A stretch of 17,177 nt of DNA from JBIOWF01 sp044868295 (GCA_044868295.1 JBIOWF010000294.1:1-17177); one strand, 5' to 3'; positions 1 to 7,429 are shown, numbered from the stretch's first letter. The notes: generated by a model not told the origin, from the letters alone. A program made the numbers and translations.

Positions 1-1
1 C

Positions 2-772
2 CGCGCCTGGATGGGCCGGTCCGACTGGGCGAGGTCGTGGAAGCCATGGCTGCGCGGCACCGCCCTCGGCTTCCCGATCGGCGCGCTTCCCGGAGGCGGC
101 GCCGAGATCCCCACCTTCCTGTCGTACGCGGTGGAGAAGCGGCTGACCAAGCACAAGGAGGAGTTCGGGTCGGGCGCCATCGAGGGAGTCGCCGGGCCGG
201 AGGCCGCCAACAACGCGTCCGCCGCCGGCGTGCTCGTCCCGCTGCTGACGCTGGGCCTGCCGACCTCCGCCACCGCCGCGATCATGCTGGCCGCGTTCCA
301 GGGGTACGGCCTGCAGCCGGGCCCGCAGCTCTTCGACCACAACCCGGCCCTGGTCTGGGGAATGATCGCCTCGTTGTTCATCGGCAACACGATGCTGCTG
401 GTGCTCAACCTGCCGCTCGCTCCCGCATGGGCCAAACTGCTGCGCATCCCACGGCCCTACCTGTACGCCGGGATCGTGTTGTTCGCCGCTCTCGGGTGCT
501 ATTCCTTGAACAACTCGTGGGTGGATCTCATCATCCTGTTCGTGCTGGGGCTTCTCGGCTTCGCCATGCGCCGTTACGGCCTGCCGATCGCCCCGGCCGT
601 GATCGGCGTGATCCTCGGCCCGATGGCCGAGACCCAGCTGCGGCGCGCCCTCGCCATCGGCGCCGGTGACGTGACGGTGCTGGTCAAGAGCCCGGTCTCG
701 GCGGTTCTCCTCGGCGTGGCCGTGCTGACCCTGCTCTTTCCGCTGATTCGCCGCCGGGCCGCTACCGGCTGA
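2..772 (+). CDS. Tripartite tricarboxylate transporter permease, TctA family (5' end outside window)
   Basis: C-terminal half of the large membrane subunit of a tripartite tricarboxylate transporter, which together with a small membrane subunit and a periplasmic-type binding protein takes up citrate-like carboxylates. The frame is open to the window edge, so the ATG at 11 is probably internal; about 256 residues are visible of a family usually near 500. The stretch GALPGGGAEIPTFLSYAVEK, followed by GPEAANNASAAG and LTLGLPTSATAAIML, is the conserved second half of TctA. At least five hydrophobic membrane segments follow (for example around GMIASLFIGNTMLLVLNL and VDLIILFVLGLLGFAM). The tail ends in a basic RRR. 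The partner subunits would lie upstream, outside the window. The stop overlaps the stop of the convergent ankyrin gene by 11 bp. Family assignment is confident; the substrate is unknown. Confidence 0.9.
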   Translation, partial: RAWMGRSDWARSWKPWLRGTALGFPIGALPGGGAEIPTFLSYAVEKRLTKHKEEFGSGAIEGVAGPEAANNASAAGVLVPLLTLGLPTSATAAIMLAAFQGYGLQPGPQLFDHNPALVWGMIASLFIGNTMLLVLNLPLAPAWAKLLRIPRPYLYAGIVLFAALGCYSLNNSWVDLIILFVLGLLGFAMRRYGLPIAPAVIGVILGPMAETQLRRALAIGAGDVTVLVKSPVSAVLLGVAVLTLLFPLIRRRAATG

Positions 773-2231
773 TTCCGTCGAGGGAGATGCCGAGCTCGCC
801 CGCGGCCCCGAGTGCCAGGTCGCGGGCGTAGGCGTCATCCGTTTCCGACAGGACCCGGTGGATGCCGTCGATCGCCCGGCGGTCACCTCTGCCCGCCAGG
901 CCGCGCACGGCCTCCGCCACCGTGGTGATGTCGGTGTCGGCCAGCCTGCGGGCCAGCGCCTCGCGGACCCGGTCGGTGTCGGCCGCCAGCCCCGCCAGCC
1001 CCATGGTCGCCCAGTCGCGAACCTCCGGGTCCGCGTCCTCGGTGAGCCTGATCAGCGCGGCCAGGCCGTCCTCGTCGCCGGACGGCAGCACGGCGGCGAG
1101 CGCCATCGCGTCGTGCACGGTCGCCTTCCGGCCGTGACGGGTGACCACCGCGAGCACCTCGGGCAGCGCCCGCGGATCGGCGTGGTGGGCGAGGCCCGCC
1201 AGCACGGACCGCAGGACGGCGGGCTCGGTCTCCTCAACCGCCAGCCGGCACAGGATCGGCAGCGTGCGCTCCACGAACGGGCGGGCCTCGGTGCCGAACC
1301 CGAACTCGCCGAGAGCGTCGACGGCGAACTCGCGCCGGATCGGGTCCGGGCTCTCGCACAGCCCGGCCAGCGCCGCCAGCGTCTCGCCGTCGCCGCGGTT
1401 GCGCAGCACGTGCACCACGGCCCACCAGGTCTCGCCGTCCTCGTCGACGTCGCGGTACGGCAGAGCCCGCCTGACCAGCTCCTCGACGGGCACACGCAGG
1501 CCGGTGGCCTCCTCCAGGAGCGTGGCGAGCGCGGCGTGGCCGCGCTGCCGGGAGACCTCGCTGCCACTCCCGTCCGGGCTTCTCGCCTCGACGTTGACCA
1601 GCTCGGTGCCGTCCTCGGCATGAGAGCGCGTCACGACCACGATGCGGTCCTCGCCGGCGACCTGCTCCCGCAGCGCCGCCTCCAGGTCCACGTCCAGCCA
1701 CTCGCGGGCGATCTGGAGCGGGGTCGCGCCGTCGTCGTCGGGCTCGGCGGGGTCGGCGCCGTGCTCCAGCAGCGACCAGCCGACGCCGAACGCCCCATAC
1801 CGGACCGCCAGGGTCAGCGGCGTCTGCCCGTTGGACACGTTGGGATCGGCCCCGGCGTCCAGGAGGATGTCGGCCGAGGTCAGGTTGCCGTTCGCGGCGG
1901 CCCACAGCAGGGCGGTCCAGCCGTGGCTCTCCGCGGCGTTCGGATCGGCGCCGCCGTCCAGCAGCGCCTGCACGCACTCATCGTGATCCCAGCAGGCGGC
2001 GGCGCACAGGGGGAGCCCCTCGTCCTCGCCGCCACTGACCCGATTGGGATCCGCGCCGTATTCGAGCAGGAGCCGTACCATCTCCTGATTCCCGTGGACG
2101 GCGGCGTGATAGAGGGGGGTCGTGCCCAGCTCGTCCGTCCCGTCCGGGTCGAGCCCGCCCTTGAGCATCGCCTGCACGCGGCCCGGGTCGCCCTCGATCA
2201 CCGCGCTCACCAAGTCCCTGCCTGTCACCAT
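762..2231 (-). CDS. Ankyrin-repeat plus HEAT-like-repeat protein
   Basis: A 489-residue soluble protein of two repeat blocks. Residues about 5-180 form four to five ankyrin repeats with the usual TPLYHAAVHGN / LLLEYGADPN pattern. Residues about 290-480 are HEAT-like alpha repeats (for example DPIRREFAVDALGEFG, DPEVRDWATMGLAGLA). A linker of about 100 residues separates them. No signal peptide, membrane segment or catalytic motif is visible, so the role is probably protein-protein binding; the partner is not known. The ATG at 2231 has no good Shine-Dalgarno sequence on the minus strand, so it may be leaderless or start slightly elsewhere. It is divergent from the DUF1707 gene with about 79 bp between the starts, and convergent with the transporter gene. 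The repeat architecture is confident; the function is not assigned. Confidence 0.88.
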   Translation of the reverse strand: MVTGRDLVSAVIEGDPGRVQAMLKGGLDPDGTDELGTTPLYHAAVHGNQEMVRLLLEYGADPNRVSGGEDEGLPLCAAACWDHDECVQALLDGGADPNAAESHGWTALLWAAANGNLTSADILLDAGADPNVSNGQTPLTLAVRYGAFGVGWSLLEHGADPAEPDDDGATPLQIAREWLDVDLEAALREQVAGEDRIVVVTRSHAEDGTELVNVEARSPDGSGSEVSRQRGHAALATLLEEATGLRVPVEELVRRALPYRDVDEDGETWWAVVHVLRNRGDGETLAALAGLCESPDPIRREFAVDALGEFGFGTEARPFVERTLPILCRLAVEETEPAVLRSVLAGLAHHADPRALPEVLAVVTRHGRKATVHDAMALAAVLPSGDEDGLAALIRLTEDADPEVRDWATMGLAGLAADTDRVREALARRLADTDITTVAEAVRGLAGRGDRRAIDGIHRVLSETDDAYARDLALGAAGELGISLDGISR

Positions 2232-2298
2232 TCCATGGTCACACAGAGGGAGGGATGGTTCCTTCCCAGGGAGGATGGGCCGGGCGCGACCTACGAGC

Positions 2299-2304
2299 TA
2301 ACGT
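2299..2304 (+). promoter_or_regulatory. Candidate -10 element of a leaderless transcript for the DUF1707 gene
   Basis: TAACGT lies six bases before the GTG start at 2311, the spacing typical of leaderless actinobacterial transcripts, and no Shine-Dalgarno sequence precedes that GTG. No good -35 hexamer is seen 17-18 bp upstream. The remaining divergent gap (2232-2298) holds only purine-rich sequence with no clear site. Confidence 0.4.
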
Positions 2305-2310
2305 GAATTC

Positions 2311-2961
2311 GTGAATGATCCAGGTGGAATGCGGCGGGCATCGGACGCCGAGCGGGAGACCGTGGTCGAAAGGCTCAGAGACGCGTCCGTCGAGGGGCGG
2401 CTGACACTGGCCGAGCTCACCGAACGCACCGAGGCCGCCTACCTGGCCCAGACCCACGCCGAGCTGGCGCAACTCACCTCCGACCTGCCCGGCGGCGCCC
2501 CCGGTCCCGCCCCCGTCCCGGTTCCTGGACGGTCCGGCGGGGCTCGGAAATGGTTCGTCGCCGTCATGGGAGAGGTCAAGCGGAACGGCAAGTGGCGGAT
2601 CGACCAGGAGATCGGCACGGTCTGCGTGATGGGCGACGTCACGCTCGACCTCCGGCAGGCCGAGGTGCGGACGAACGAGGTCGAAATCGTGGCGACCTGC
2701 GTCATGGGTGAGGTCAAGATCATCGTTCCGGACGGGGTGGACGTCGAGCTGTCCGGCATGACCTTCATGGGCGAAAAGAAGGTCAAAGTCAGCCAGGTGC
2801 CACCTGGGCCGAACGCCCCCGTCGTGCGGGTTCGCGCCCATGTGGTGATGGGCACCGTGAAGGTCATCGGTGATTCCCGGGCGGAGCCGATCAGGCGTGC
2901 CTGGTCCGCCTGGACCGAGTGGTGGCTGGACCGCCGCAAAGCAAACGAAATCCCCGAATGA
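2311..2961 (+). CDS. DUF1707 SHOCT-like / LiaF-like C-terminal domain protein
   Basis: 216 residues. Residues about 7-60 (RRASDAERETVVERLRDA, then EGRLTLAELTERTEAAYLAQT) form the DUF1707 domain common in actinobacteria. After a Pro/Gly-rich linker (about 68-85) comes a beta-rich domain. It contains recurring MG-V elements (VMGEVKRNG, VMGDVTLDL, VMGEVKIIV, FMGEKKVKV, VMGTVKVIG) like the C-terminal domain of LiaF-type cell-wall-stress proteins (formerly DUF2154). The regular repetition suggests a small beta-solenoid. No membrane segment is seen, so it is probably cytoplasmic or membrane-peripheral. A link to envelope stress is inferred from the family, not shown here. The GTG at 2311 fits the -10 box; an ATG at 2329 has an AGGTGG only one base away and is a poorer start. 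Confidence 0.85.
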   Translation: MNDPGGMRRASDAERETVVERLRDASVEGRLTLAELTERTEAAYLAQTHAELAQLTSDLPGGAPGPAPVPVPGRSGGARKWFVAVMGEVKRNGKWRIDQEIGTVCVMGDVTLDLRQAEVRTNEVEIVATCVMGEVKIIVPDGVDVELSGMTFMGEKKVKVSQVPPGPNAPVVRVRAHVVMGTVKVIGDSRAEPIRRAWSAWTEWWLDRRKANEIPE

Positions 2962-2987
2962 CCTTTCGGGCCTAAGTGGCAGACTGC

Positions 2988-3033
2988 ACGGCTTGTGCGC
3001 GGTTCGTCCGGATGCCCGGAGGAAGCAAGCCGT
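2988..3033. terminator. Hairpin between convergent stops, probable bidirectional terminator
   Basis: ACGGCTTG (2988-2995) pairs perfectly with CAAGCCGT (3026-3033). Inside it, TTC-G-TCCGG (3003-3011) pairs with CCGGA-G-GAA (3016-3024) around an ATGC loop. It lies between the DUF1707 stop (2961) and the VapC stop (3039). There is no U-tract on either strand, which is common in high-GC actinobacteria. Confidence 0.5.
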
Positions 3034-3038
3034 AGGAG

Positions 3039-3443
3039 TCAGTTGAGAGAGGAGCCTGGGCTGGCGACCGGCAGCCCCATGGTGGAAGCGGCGGCGAGCA
3101 GCCGTTTGTCGTAGGTCACGAAGTGATCGACGTTTGGCCCGAACTGTATCGCGGTCGCGAGATGGATCGCGTCCAGACTGCGCAGTGAGGACATTTCGAG
3201 CTGCGCGGCGACGCCACGCACGGCCGTGTCCACCTCGATCCTTTCGATGCCCGCGAGGACGGCGGCGATGCGACTGATGCGCTCTGGAGCGATGCGGCGG
3301 ATGCTGCGAGGCACCTCAACCTCGATCAAGGCTGAACTGACACCGGGTTGGCCTGAGTGTCCCTTCAGCCACTCCTGCAATGCGACCGATTCGGCTTCCG
3401 GGTGGATCATCTTGACGATCGCGGCGCTGTCCATGTAGATCAA
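3039..3443 (-). CDS. vapC: VapC-family PIN-domain toxin
   Basis: 134-residue PIN-domain ribonuclease, the toxin of a type II toxin-antitoxin pair; known relatives cut tRNA, rRNA or mRNA using a metal held by acidic residues. Visible candidates are D5 (MIYMDSAAIVK), E41/E43 (SALIEVEVPRS), D91 (LRSLDAIHLATA) and D112 (TYDKRLLAAA), in the right order for the family. The chosen start is a TTG at 3443, because GGAGGAGGAG (3449-3458) sits five bases before it. The alternative ATG at 3434 would be 14 bases from that site. The TTG overlaps the antitoxin stop by four bases (TTGA), the usual translational coupling for such pairs. The open frame continues far upstream but that part is the antitoxin gene read in another frame. 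The RNA target cannot be told from sequence. Confidence 0.88.
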   Translation of the reverse strand: MIYMDSAAIVKMIHPEAESVALQEWLKGHSGQPGVSSALIEVEVPRSIRRIAPERISRIAAVLAGIERIEVDTAVRGVAAQLEMSSLRSLDAIHLATAIQFGPNVDHFVTYDKRLLAAASTMGLPVASPGSSLN

Positions 3444-3724
3444 AATCGCTCCTCCTCCCGCATCCGAACGAGCTCGTCCGCGACGTTGACGTCGTCGTAG
3501 GGCTCGGTGTCCATCTCGGCGATCACCTCGCCGAACGGACGCGTCGAGGGGACGGCGCGGCCTTGGGCCACCCACTCCTCGAGAACATTGGTCGGCCCAG
3601 GCACGGGGACGAGGCGGGCGACGGTGCGGCCGTCCTTGGTGACCTCGATGGTCTCGCCCGCGACGGCCTTGTCGAGGTAGTCGCTGACGTGGTCCGTGAA
3701 CTCGGTGACTCCGATGCGTTCCAT
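3440..3724 (-). CDS. vapB: Phd/YefM-type antitoxin (VapB)
   Basis: Antitoxin of the VapBC pair, expected to bind VapC and repress its own promoter. From ATG 3724 it is 94 residues. The N-terminal MERIGVTEFTDHVSDYLDKA, then ETIEVTKDGRTVARLVPV, is the Phd/YefM DNA-binding fold. The acidic C-terminal half (VIAEMDTEPYDDVNVADELV) would wrap the toxin. Start choice is uncertain. In-frame alternatives are ATG 3736 and GTG 3745. The GTG lies exactly six bases after a TACGGT -10-like box, so a leaderless 101-residue form is possible. The longer open frame extending to 4120 overlaps the chelatase gene and is not real. It is downstream of the chelatase gene on the same strand. Confidence 0.85.
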   Translation of the reverse strand: MERIGVTEFTDHVSDYLDKAVAGETIEVTKDGRTVARLVPVPGPTNVLEEWVAQGRAVPSTRPFGEVIAEMDTEPYDDVNVADELVRMREEERF

Positions 3725-3751
3725 AGTTTCCATCATGCGTTTCACGGGGCA

Positions 3752-3757
3752 ACCGTA
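3752..3757 (-). promoter_or_regulatory. Candidate -10 box for vapBC
   Basis: TACGGT on the minus strand ends six bases before an in-frame GTG (3745) of vapB, the geometry of a leaderless start. No convincing -35 is seen. The toxin-antitoxin pair probably has its own promoter here in the gap after the chelatase stop at 3825. Confidence 0.35.
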
Positions 3758-3824
3758 AAGCCTGACATCCCTGGTTGGAGCCCAGACAACACAACACGTA
3801 ACTGGAATATTGCTCTGCGTAGTT

Positions 3825-4583
3825 CTAGGCTGTCGCGGCGGCTTCTGCGGTGTGTACGGCCTGCGCGTACCGTTCGAGGAGGATGGTGACGAGTTCGGGC
3901 GCCGGGCCGAGGACGTCGGCCACCACGCGTGCTCCCGCCTTGAGGGTGTCCCGTTCGACCTTGTCGGCGAAGTGCCCCGGCGCGAGCAGGTACGGGGCCA
4001 CGACGACCTTGGGGGCCCCGGCGCGCGTGAGCCGTACGACCTCGTCCTGGGGGGTGGGGGCGGCGGCGGAGGCGTAGGCGGCGGTGACCGACCACCAGTT
4101 GCGTTTGCGCGCCCACTCACGGGCCATACCGGCGATGACGGCGTTGGCCCGCCTGTCGCTGGAGCCGGCGGAGACCAGCACGACCGCCGTCTCCGGATCG
4201 CCGATCACGGCTCCGGCTTCCCCCAGCCTGCGTTCGAGTGCCGCGATCAGCAGTGGATGCGGGCCGAGCGTCTCCCCGACGTGCGCGCGGAGCCAGGGCC
4301 GCCGGGCGGACGCCTCGCGCAACGCCGCTGGGATGTCCACACGGCTGTGATAGGCCGCCGTGAGCAGCAGTGGCAGGACCACGGCCTCGTCCAGGCCGGA
4401 CAGCGCGCCGGTGAGAGTCGGCGGCGCGTGGTCGAGATACGCCGTCCGCACGTCCAGGCCGGGGCGCGACAGCCGTACCGCGTCCAGGACGGCCTCCACC
4501 GTGGCGGCGGCGCGCGGGTCGCGGGACCCGTGCGCCACCGCGACGAGCGGTGGACGGTCGGTCGACTGCCGGTTAATGATCAC
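3825..4583 (-). CDS. Sirohydrochlorin chelatase, CbiX/SirB family
   Basis: 252-residue cytoplasmic chelatase of the CbiX/SirB family. Such enzymes insert Fe2+ (siroheme) or Co2+ (cobalamin) into sirohydrochlorin. The conserved AHGSRDPRA motif gives H18, and TAAYHSRVDIP gives H79; these are the likely metal-binding histidines. A second half with the same fold (VVLVSAGSSDRRANA, then KVVVAPYLLAPGHFADKV) is visible, as in the two-domain form. Its position at the 3' end of a sulfite-reductase operon argues for iron, because sulfite reductase needs siroheme; that is inference. The start is a GTG at 4583 with only a weak upstream purine run. The gap to cysH is 162 bp and is filled by decayed copies of the cysH 3' end. 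Confidence 0.88.
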   Translation of the reverse strand: MIINRQSTDRPPLVAVAHGSRDPRAAATVEAVLDAVRLSRPGLDVRTAYLDHAPPTLTGALSGLDEAVVLPLLLTAAYHSRVDIPAALREASARRPWLRAHVGETLGPHPLLIAALERRLGEAGAVIGDPETAVVLVSAGSSDRRANAVIAGMAREWARKRNWWSVTAAYASAAAPTPQDEVVRLTRAGAPKVVVAPYLLAPGHFADKVERDTLKAGARVVADVLGPAPELVTILLERYAQAVHTAEAAATA

Positions 4584-4620
4584 GAATGAGATGCTGCCTG
4601 GTCGTCGTGGGTGTAAAGGT

Positions 4621-4798
4621 CAGAGTGGATGCCCGGACTCGATCCTTGGTGCCGCAGCCCGGGCCGGCGTCCGCTCTGTTAGAGGTGGATGCCGGACTCG
4701 ATTTTTCGTTTGAGGTGCCGCAGCCCGGGCCGGCGTCCGCTCCTGTCAGAGGTGGATGCCACACTCGATCTTTCCGAGGCCGGACCAGCGTCCGCTCC
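4621..4798. repeat. Two decayed tandem copies of the cysH 3' end, plus the genuine copy
   Basis: Three direct copies of a unit of about 60-67 bp. The genuine one (4746-4798) encodes the last residues of CysH. Two degenerate ones follow in the downstream gap (about 4681-4745 and 4621-4680). All share GTGGATGC...ACTCGAT and GCGTCCGCTC on the plus strand. The two outer copies also share a perfect 29-bp stretch (4648-4676 and 4714-4742) absent from the coding copy. Within that stretch GCCCGGGC is palindromic and GCCG/CGGC can pair, so each copy may also form a small hairpin after cysH. Confidence 0.75.
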
Positions 4799-5474
4799 TG
4801 GGGTCCTCGCCGGGGGCCACCTGGCGGGTGCAGGGCGCGCAGCCGATCGACGGGTAGTTGTCGTAGTGCAGCGGGTTGATCAGAACGCCGTTGTCGGCGA
4901 TGTAGTTGTCGACATCCTCCTGGGTCCACCGCGCGATCGGGTTGACCTTGACCATCTGCCGCTTGGCGTCCCACTCCACGACCTTGGTGTCGGCGCGGGT
5001 GGGGGACTCGTCGCGGCGGATGCCGGACACCCAGGCGAGGTACGGCTCCAGCGCCCGGTTGAGCGGCTCGACCTTGCGGAGGAAGCAGCACAGGTCCGGG
5101 TTGCGGCCGTGCAGTCGCGGGCCGAGGTCCCGGTCCTGCTCGGCGACCGTCCGGGACGGCGTCACGTTGATCAGGTTGACCTTGTAGACGGCCTCGACGG
5201 CGTCACGCGTGCCGATGGTTTCGGCGAAGTGGTAGCCGGTGTCGATGAAAAGGACGTCCACGCCGGGCTTGACCCGGCTGACCAGGTCGATCAGCAGGGC
5301 GTCGCTCATCGAGGAGGTGAGACAGAGACGGTCTCCAAAGGTGGCCGCGGCCCAGCGGATGATCTCGCGGGCGGGCGCCTCCTCAAGGAACTCGGCAGCG
5401 GACTCGACAATGCTCTGCAGGTCGAGCACGCCACGCTGTCGCTCCAGACCGGCCTCTATCTCCACCAGGGTCAT
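4746..5474 (-). CDS. cysH: Phosphoadenylyl-/adenylyl-sulfate reductase
   Basis: 242-residue enzyme that reduces APS or PAPS to sulfite in assimilatory sulfate reduction. It shows the nucleotide-binding SSMSDALL motif (54-61) and RRDESPTR (153-160). The four cysteines for a 4Fe-4S cluster are C129-C130 (PDLCCFLRK) and C212-C215 (GCAPCTRQ). The catalytic C238 sits in the C-terminal KIECGIHL. The CC...CxxC cluster is the mark of the APS-reducing bacterial type. Length and ending match the family. The ATG at 5474 is preceded by GAGGAG with five bases spacing. It lies 67 bp after the small zinc-ribbon gene in what looks like one transcription unit with sulfite reductase. The gene appears intact despite partial duplications of its 3' end just downstream. 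Confidence 0.96.
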   Translation of the reverse strand: MTLVEIEAGLERQRGVLDLQSIVESAAEFLEEAPAREIIRWAAATFGDRLCLTSSMSDALLIDLVSRVKPGVDVLFIDTGYHFAETIGTRDAVEAVYKVNLINVTPSRTVAEQDRDLGPRLHGRNPDLCCFLRKVEPLNRALEPYLAWVSGIRRDESPTRADTKVVEWDAKRQMVKVNPIARWTQEDVDNYIADNGVLINPLHYDNYPSIGCAPCTRQVAPGEDPRSGRWSGLGKIECGIHL

Positions 5475-5541
5475 TGCTACTCCTCAACGTCGTCGTGCGG
5501 GGGGAATTCAGTAACTCATCGGATGTTCGGATGTATTGAGG

Positions 5542-5694
5542 TCAAGAACGCACACCGAGGCCGAGAAATTTCACTCGGAAGGCACGGGCGCAGGACCGGC
5601 AGTACCAGCCGTGGCTCTCCTCTTCGGAGACATACGGCTCCAGGTCCTCCTCGCCGCAGTACGGGCAATAGAACGGCGCCGCTCGCTCTGTCAT
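5542..5694 (-). CDS. 50-aa zinc-ribbon protein in the sulfite-reductase/cysH operon
   Basis: A small gene of 50 residues. Two CxxC pairs (C10-C13 in FYCPYCGEEDL and C32-C35 in WYCRSCARAF) form a likely zinc ribbon, and the protein ends in FRVKFLGLGVRS. A small protein like this, between sulfite reductase and cysH, is a recurrent arrangement in actinobacteria as far as I recall; its function is not established. It might be an assembly or electron-transfer helper, but that is a guess. The ATG at 5694 follows GGAG with seven bases spacing. The upstream 55 bp carry a GGAGC(A/G)AGCGAGC-type short direct repeat that also supplies this ribosome site. A longer reading frame continues upstream into sulfite reductase and is not needed. 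Confidence 0.8.
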   Translation of the reverse strand: MTERAAPFYCPYCGEEDLEPYVSEEESHGWYCRSCARAFRVKFLGLGVRS

Positions 5695-5749
5695 CGGCTC
5701 GCTCCGCTCGCTTGCTCCGGCCGCCGTCGAGGTCCCGCGCCCCTGGCTG

Positions 5750-7429
5750 TCATTTGAGATCGGCGTCCTCGGCGCGGTGGACCCACTCGGTGAAGGTTTC
5801 GCCGTCGTTCTTCTGCTTCTCGAAGTTGCGCACGACACGCTCGACGTAGTCGGGGAGCTCCTCCGCCGTCGCCTTCAGCCCGCGGACCTTCCGGCCGAAG
5901 TTCGGGTTGAGGCCGACGGAGCCGCCCAGGTGGATCTGGAAGCCCTCGACCTGCTCGCCCTTGTCGTTGACGACGAGCTGGCCCTTGAGGCCGATGTCGG
6001 CGACCTGGATGCGGGCGCAGGAGTTCGGACAGCCGTTGACGTTGATCGTCAGCGGCTCCCTGAAGTCCGGCAGCCGGGTCTCCAGCTCGTCGATCAGGTC
6101 GGACGCCGTGGCCTTGGTCTCGACGATCGCCAGCTTGCAGTACTCGATGCCGGTGCAGGCCATCGTCTGGCGGCGGAACGTGGACGGGTTGACCTGGAGG
6201 TCGGCGGCCTCCAGTTCGGCGACGATCGAGTCCACCTGGTCGGGCGCGACGTCCAGGATGACCATCTTCTGCTCGACCGTGGTGCGCACCCGGTTGGAAC
6301 CGTGCCGCTCCGCGATGTCGGCGATCAGGTGCAGCTTGTCGCCGTTGACCCGGCCCACCTTCGGCGCGAAGCCGACGTAGAAGTTGCCGTCCTTCTGCGG
6401 ATGGACCCCGACGTGGTCGCGGCGGCCACCGCGCGGCAGCTCCGGGGCGGGGCCGTCGGCCAGCTTGTAGCCGAGGTGCTTGGACTCCAGGACCTCGCGG
6501 AACTTCTCCGCACCCCAGTCGTTGACCAGGAACTTGATCCTCGCCCGGTGCCGCAGCCGGCGGTAGCCGTAGTCACGGAAGATCCCGCAGATCCCGGCCC
6601 ACACCTCGTGGACCTGCTCCGGGCGGACGAACGCGCCGAGCCGCTTGGCGAACATCGGGTTGGTGGACAGGCCGCCGCCGACCCAGACGTCGAAGCCCTG
6701 CTCGCCCTCGTGCGTGACGCCGACGAAAGCCACGTCGTTGATCTCGTGGACGGTGCAGTGGGCCGCGCAGCCGCTGATCGCCGACTTGAACTTCCGCGGC
6801 AGGTTGGAGAACGCCTTGTCCCCGACGTACCGCTCCACGATGTCGTGGATCTGCTCGGTGCCGTCGATGACCTCGTCGGCGTCGATGCCGGCGAGCGGGC
6901 ACCCCAGCACGATGCGGGGCGTGTCGCCGCACGCCTCCGTGGTGGACAGGCCGACCGCCTCCAGCCGCTCCCAGATGTCGGGAACCGACTCGATCTCGAT
7001 CCAGTGCAGCTGGACGTTCTGCCGGTCGGTGATGTCGGCCGTGCCCCGGCCGTACTCGTTGGAGATGCCGGCGATCACCCGGAGCTGTTCGAGGCTGAGC
7101 TGGCCGCCGTCGATCCGGACGCGGAGCATGAAGTAGCGGTCGTCGAGCTCCTCAGGCTCCAGGATCGCGGTCTTGCCGCCGTCGATGCCGGGCTTGCGCT
7201 GCGTGTAAAGCCCGTACCACCGCATCCGGCCACGCAGGTCCGCCGGGTCGATCGAGTCGAAACCACGCTTCGAGTAGATGTCGATGATCCGCTGACGGAC
7301 GTTGAGCCCGTCGTCGTTCTTCTTGTTCTCCTCGTTCTTGTTCAGCGGCTCACGGTAACCGAGAGCCCACTGACCTTCGCCGCGGGGGCGCTTGTGGTGG
7401 CGGTTCGCCGGCCGGGCCGGTGTGCTCAT
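5750..7429 (-). CDS. sirA: Ferredoxin-dependent sulfite reductase (nitrite/sulfite reductase family)
   Basis: 559-residue siroheme/4Fe-4S enzyme reducing sulfite to sulfide with ferredoxin electrons. Cluster and siroheme ligands are C425 and C431 (ACTGIEYCK), then C467 and C471 (NGCPNSCARIQ), the diagnostic C-X5-C / C-X3-C pair. The doubled domain pattern is present (GGGLSTNPMFAKRLGAF and GGSVGLNPNFGRKVRG). Y75 (WYGLYTQRK) and C167 (TEACGDTPR) are 92 residues apart, the same spacing as the covalently linked Tyr69-Cys161 of Mycobacterium tuberculosis SirA. This supports a sulfite rather than nitrite role. The ATG at 7429 follows AGGA with seven bases spacing. It is the first large gene of the sulfur operon and is preceded by a leader peptide and structured leader. 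Confidence 0.95.
   Translation of the reverse strand: MSTPARPANRHHKRPRGEGQWALGYREPLNKNEENKKNDDGLNVRQRIIDIYSKRGFDSIDPADLRGRMRWYGLYTQRKPGIDGGKTAILEPEELDDRYFMLRVRIDGGQLSLEQLRVIAGISNEYGRGTADITDRQNVQLHWIEIESVPDIWERLEAVGLSTTEACGDTPRIVLGCPLAGIDADEVIDGTEQIHDIVERYVGDKAFSNLPRKFKSAISGCAAHCTVHEINDVAFVGVTHEGEQGFDVWVGGGLSTNPMFAKRLGAFVRPEQVHEVWAGICGIFRDYGYRRLRHRARIKFLVNDWGAEKFREVLESKHLGYKLADGPAPELPRGGRRDHVGVHPQKDGNFYVGFAPKVGRVNGDKLHLIADIAERHGSNRVRTTVEQKMVILDVAPDQVDSIVAELEAADLQVNPSTFRRQTMACTGIEYCKLAIVETKATASDLIDELETRLPDFREPLTINVNGCPNSCARIQVADIGLKGQLVVNDKGEQVEGFQIHLGGSVGLNPNFGRKVRGLKATAEELPDYVERVVRNFEKQKNDGETFTEWVHRAEDADLK

Noticed and set aside
858..2306. Long plus-strand open frame antisense to the ankyrin/HEAT gene
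   Set aside because: Shadow frame from high GC; Arg/Gly/Pro-rich with no motif, while the minus strand gives clear repeats.
2988..3033. Resemblance to the SRP RNA tip (CCGGAGGAAGCAAGC, like CCGGAAGGAAGCAGC)
   Set aside because: The pairing is TCCGG-ATGC-CCGGA rather than the SRP GGAA tetraloop with its symmetric loop, and the element sits exactly between two convergent stops, so a terminator is simpler.
3810..4589. Plus-strand open frame antisense to the chelatase gene
   Set aside because: Gly/Arg-rich shadow with a poly-Gly run; the minus-strand product has clear CbiX motifs.
4648..4742. 29-bp identical repeats as a CRISPR remnant
   Set aside because: The repeated unit includes cysH 3' coding sequence and the period differs along the unit (60-67 bp), which fits gene-end duplication.
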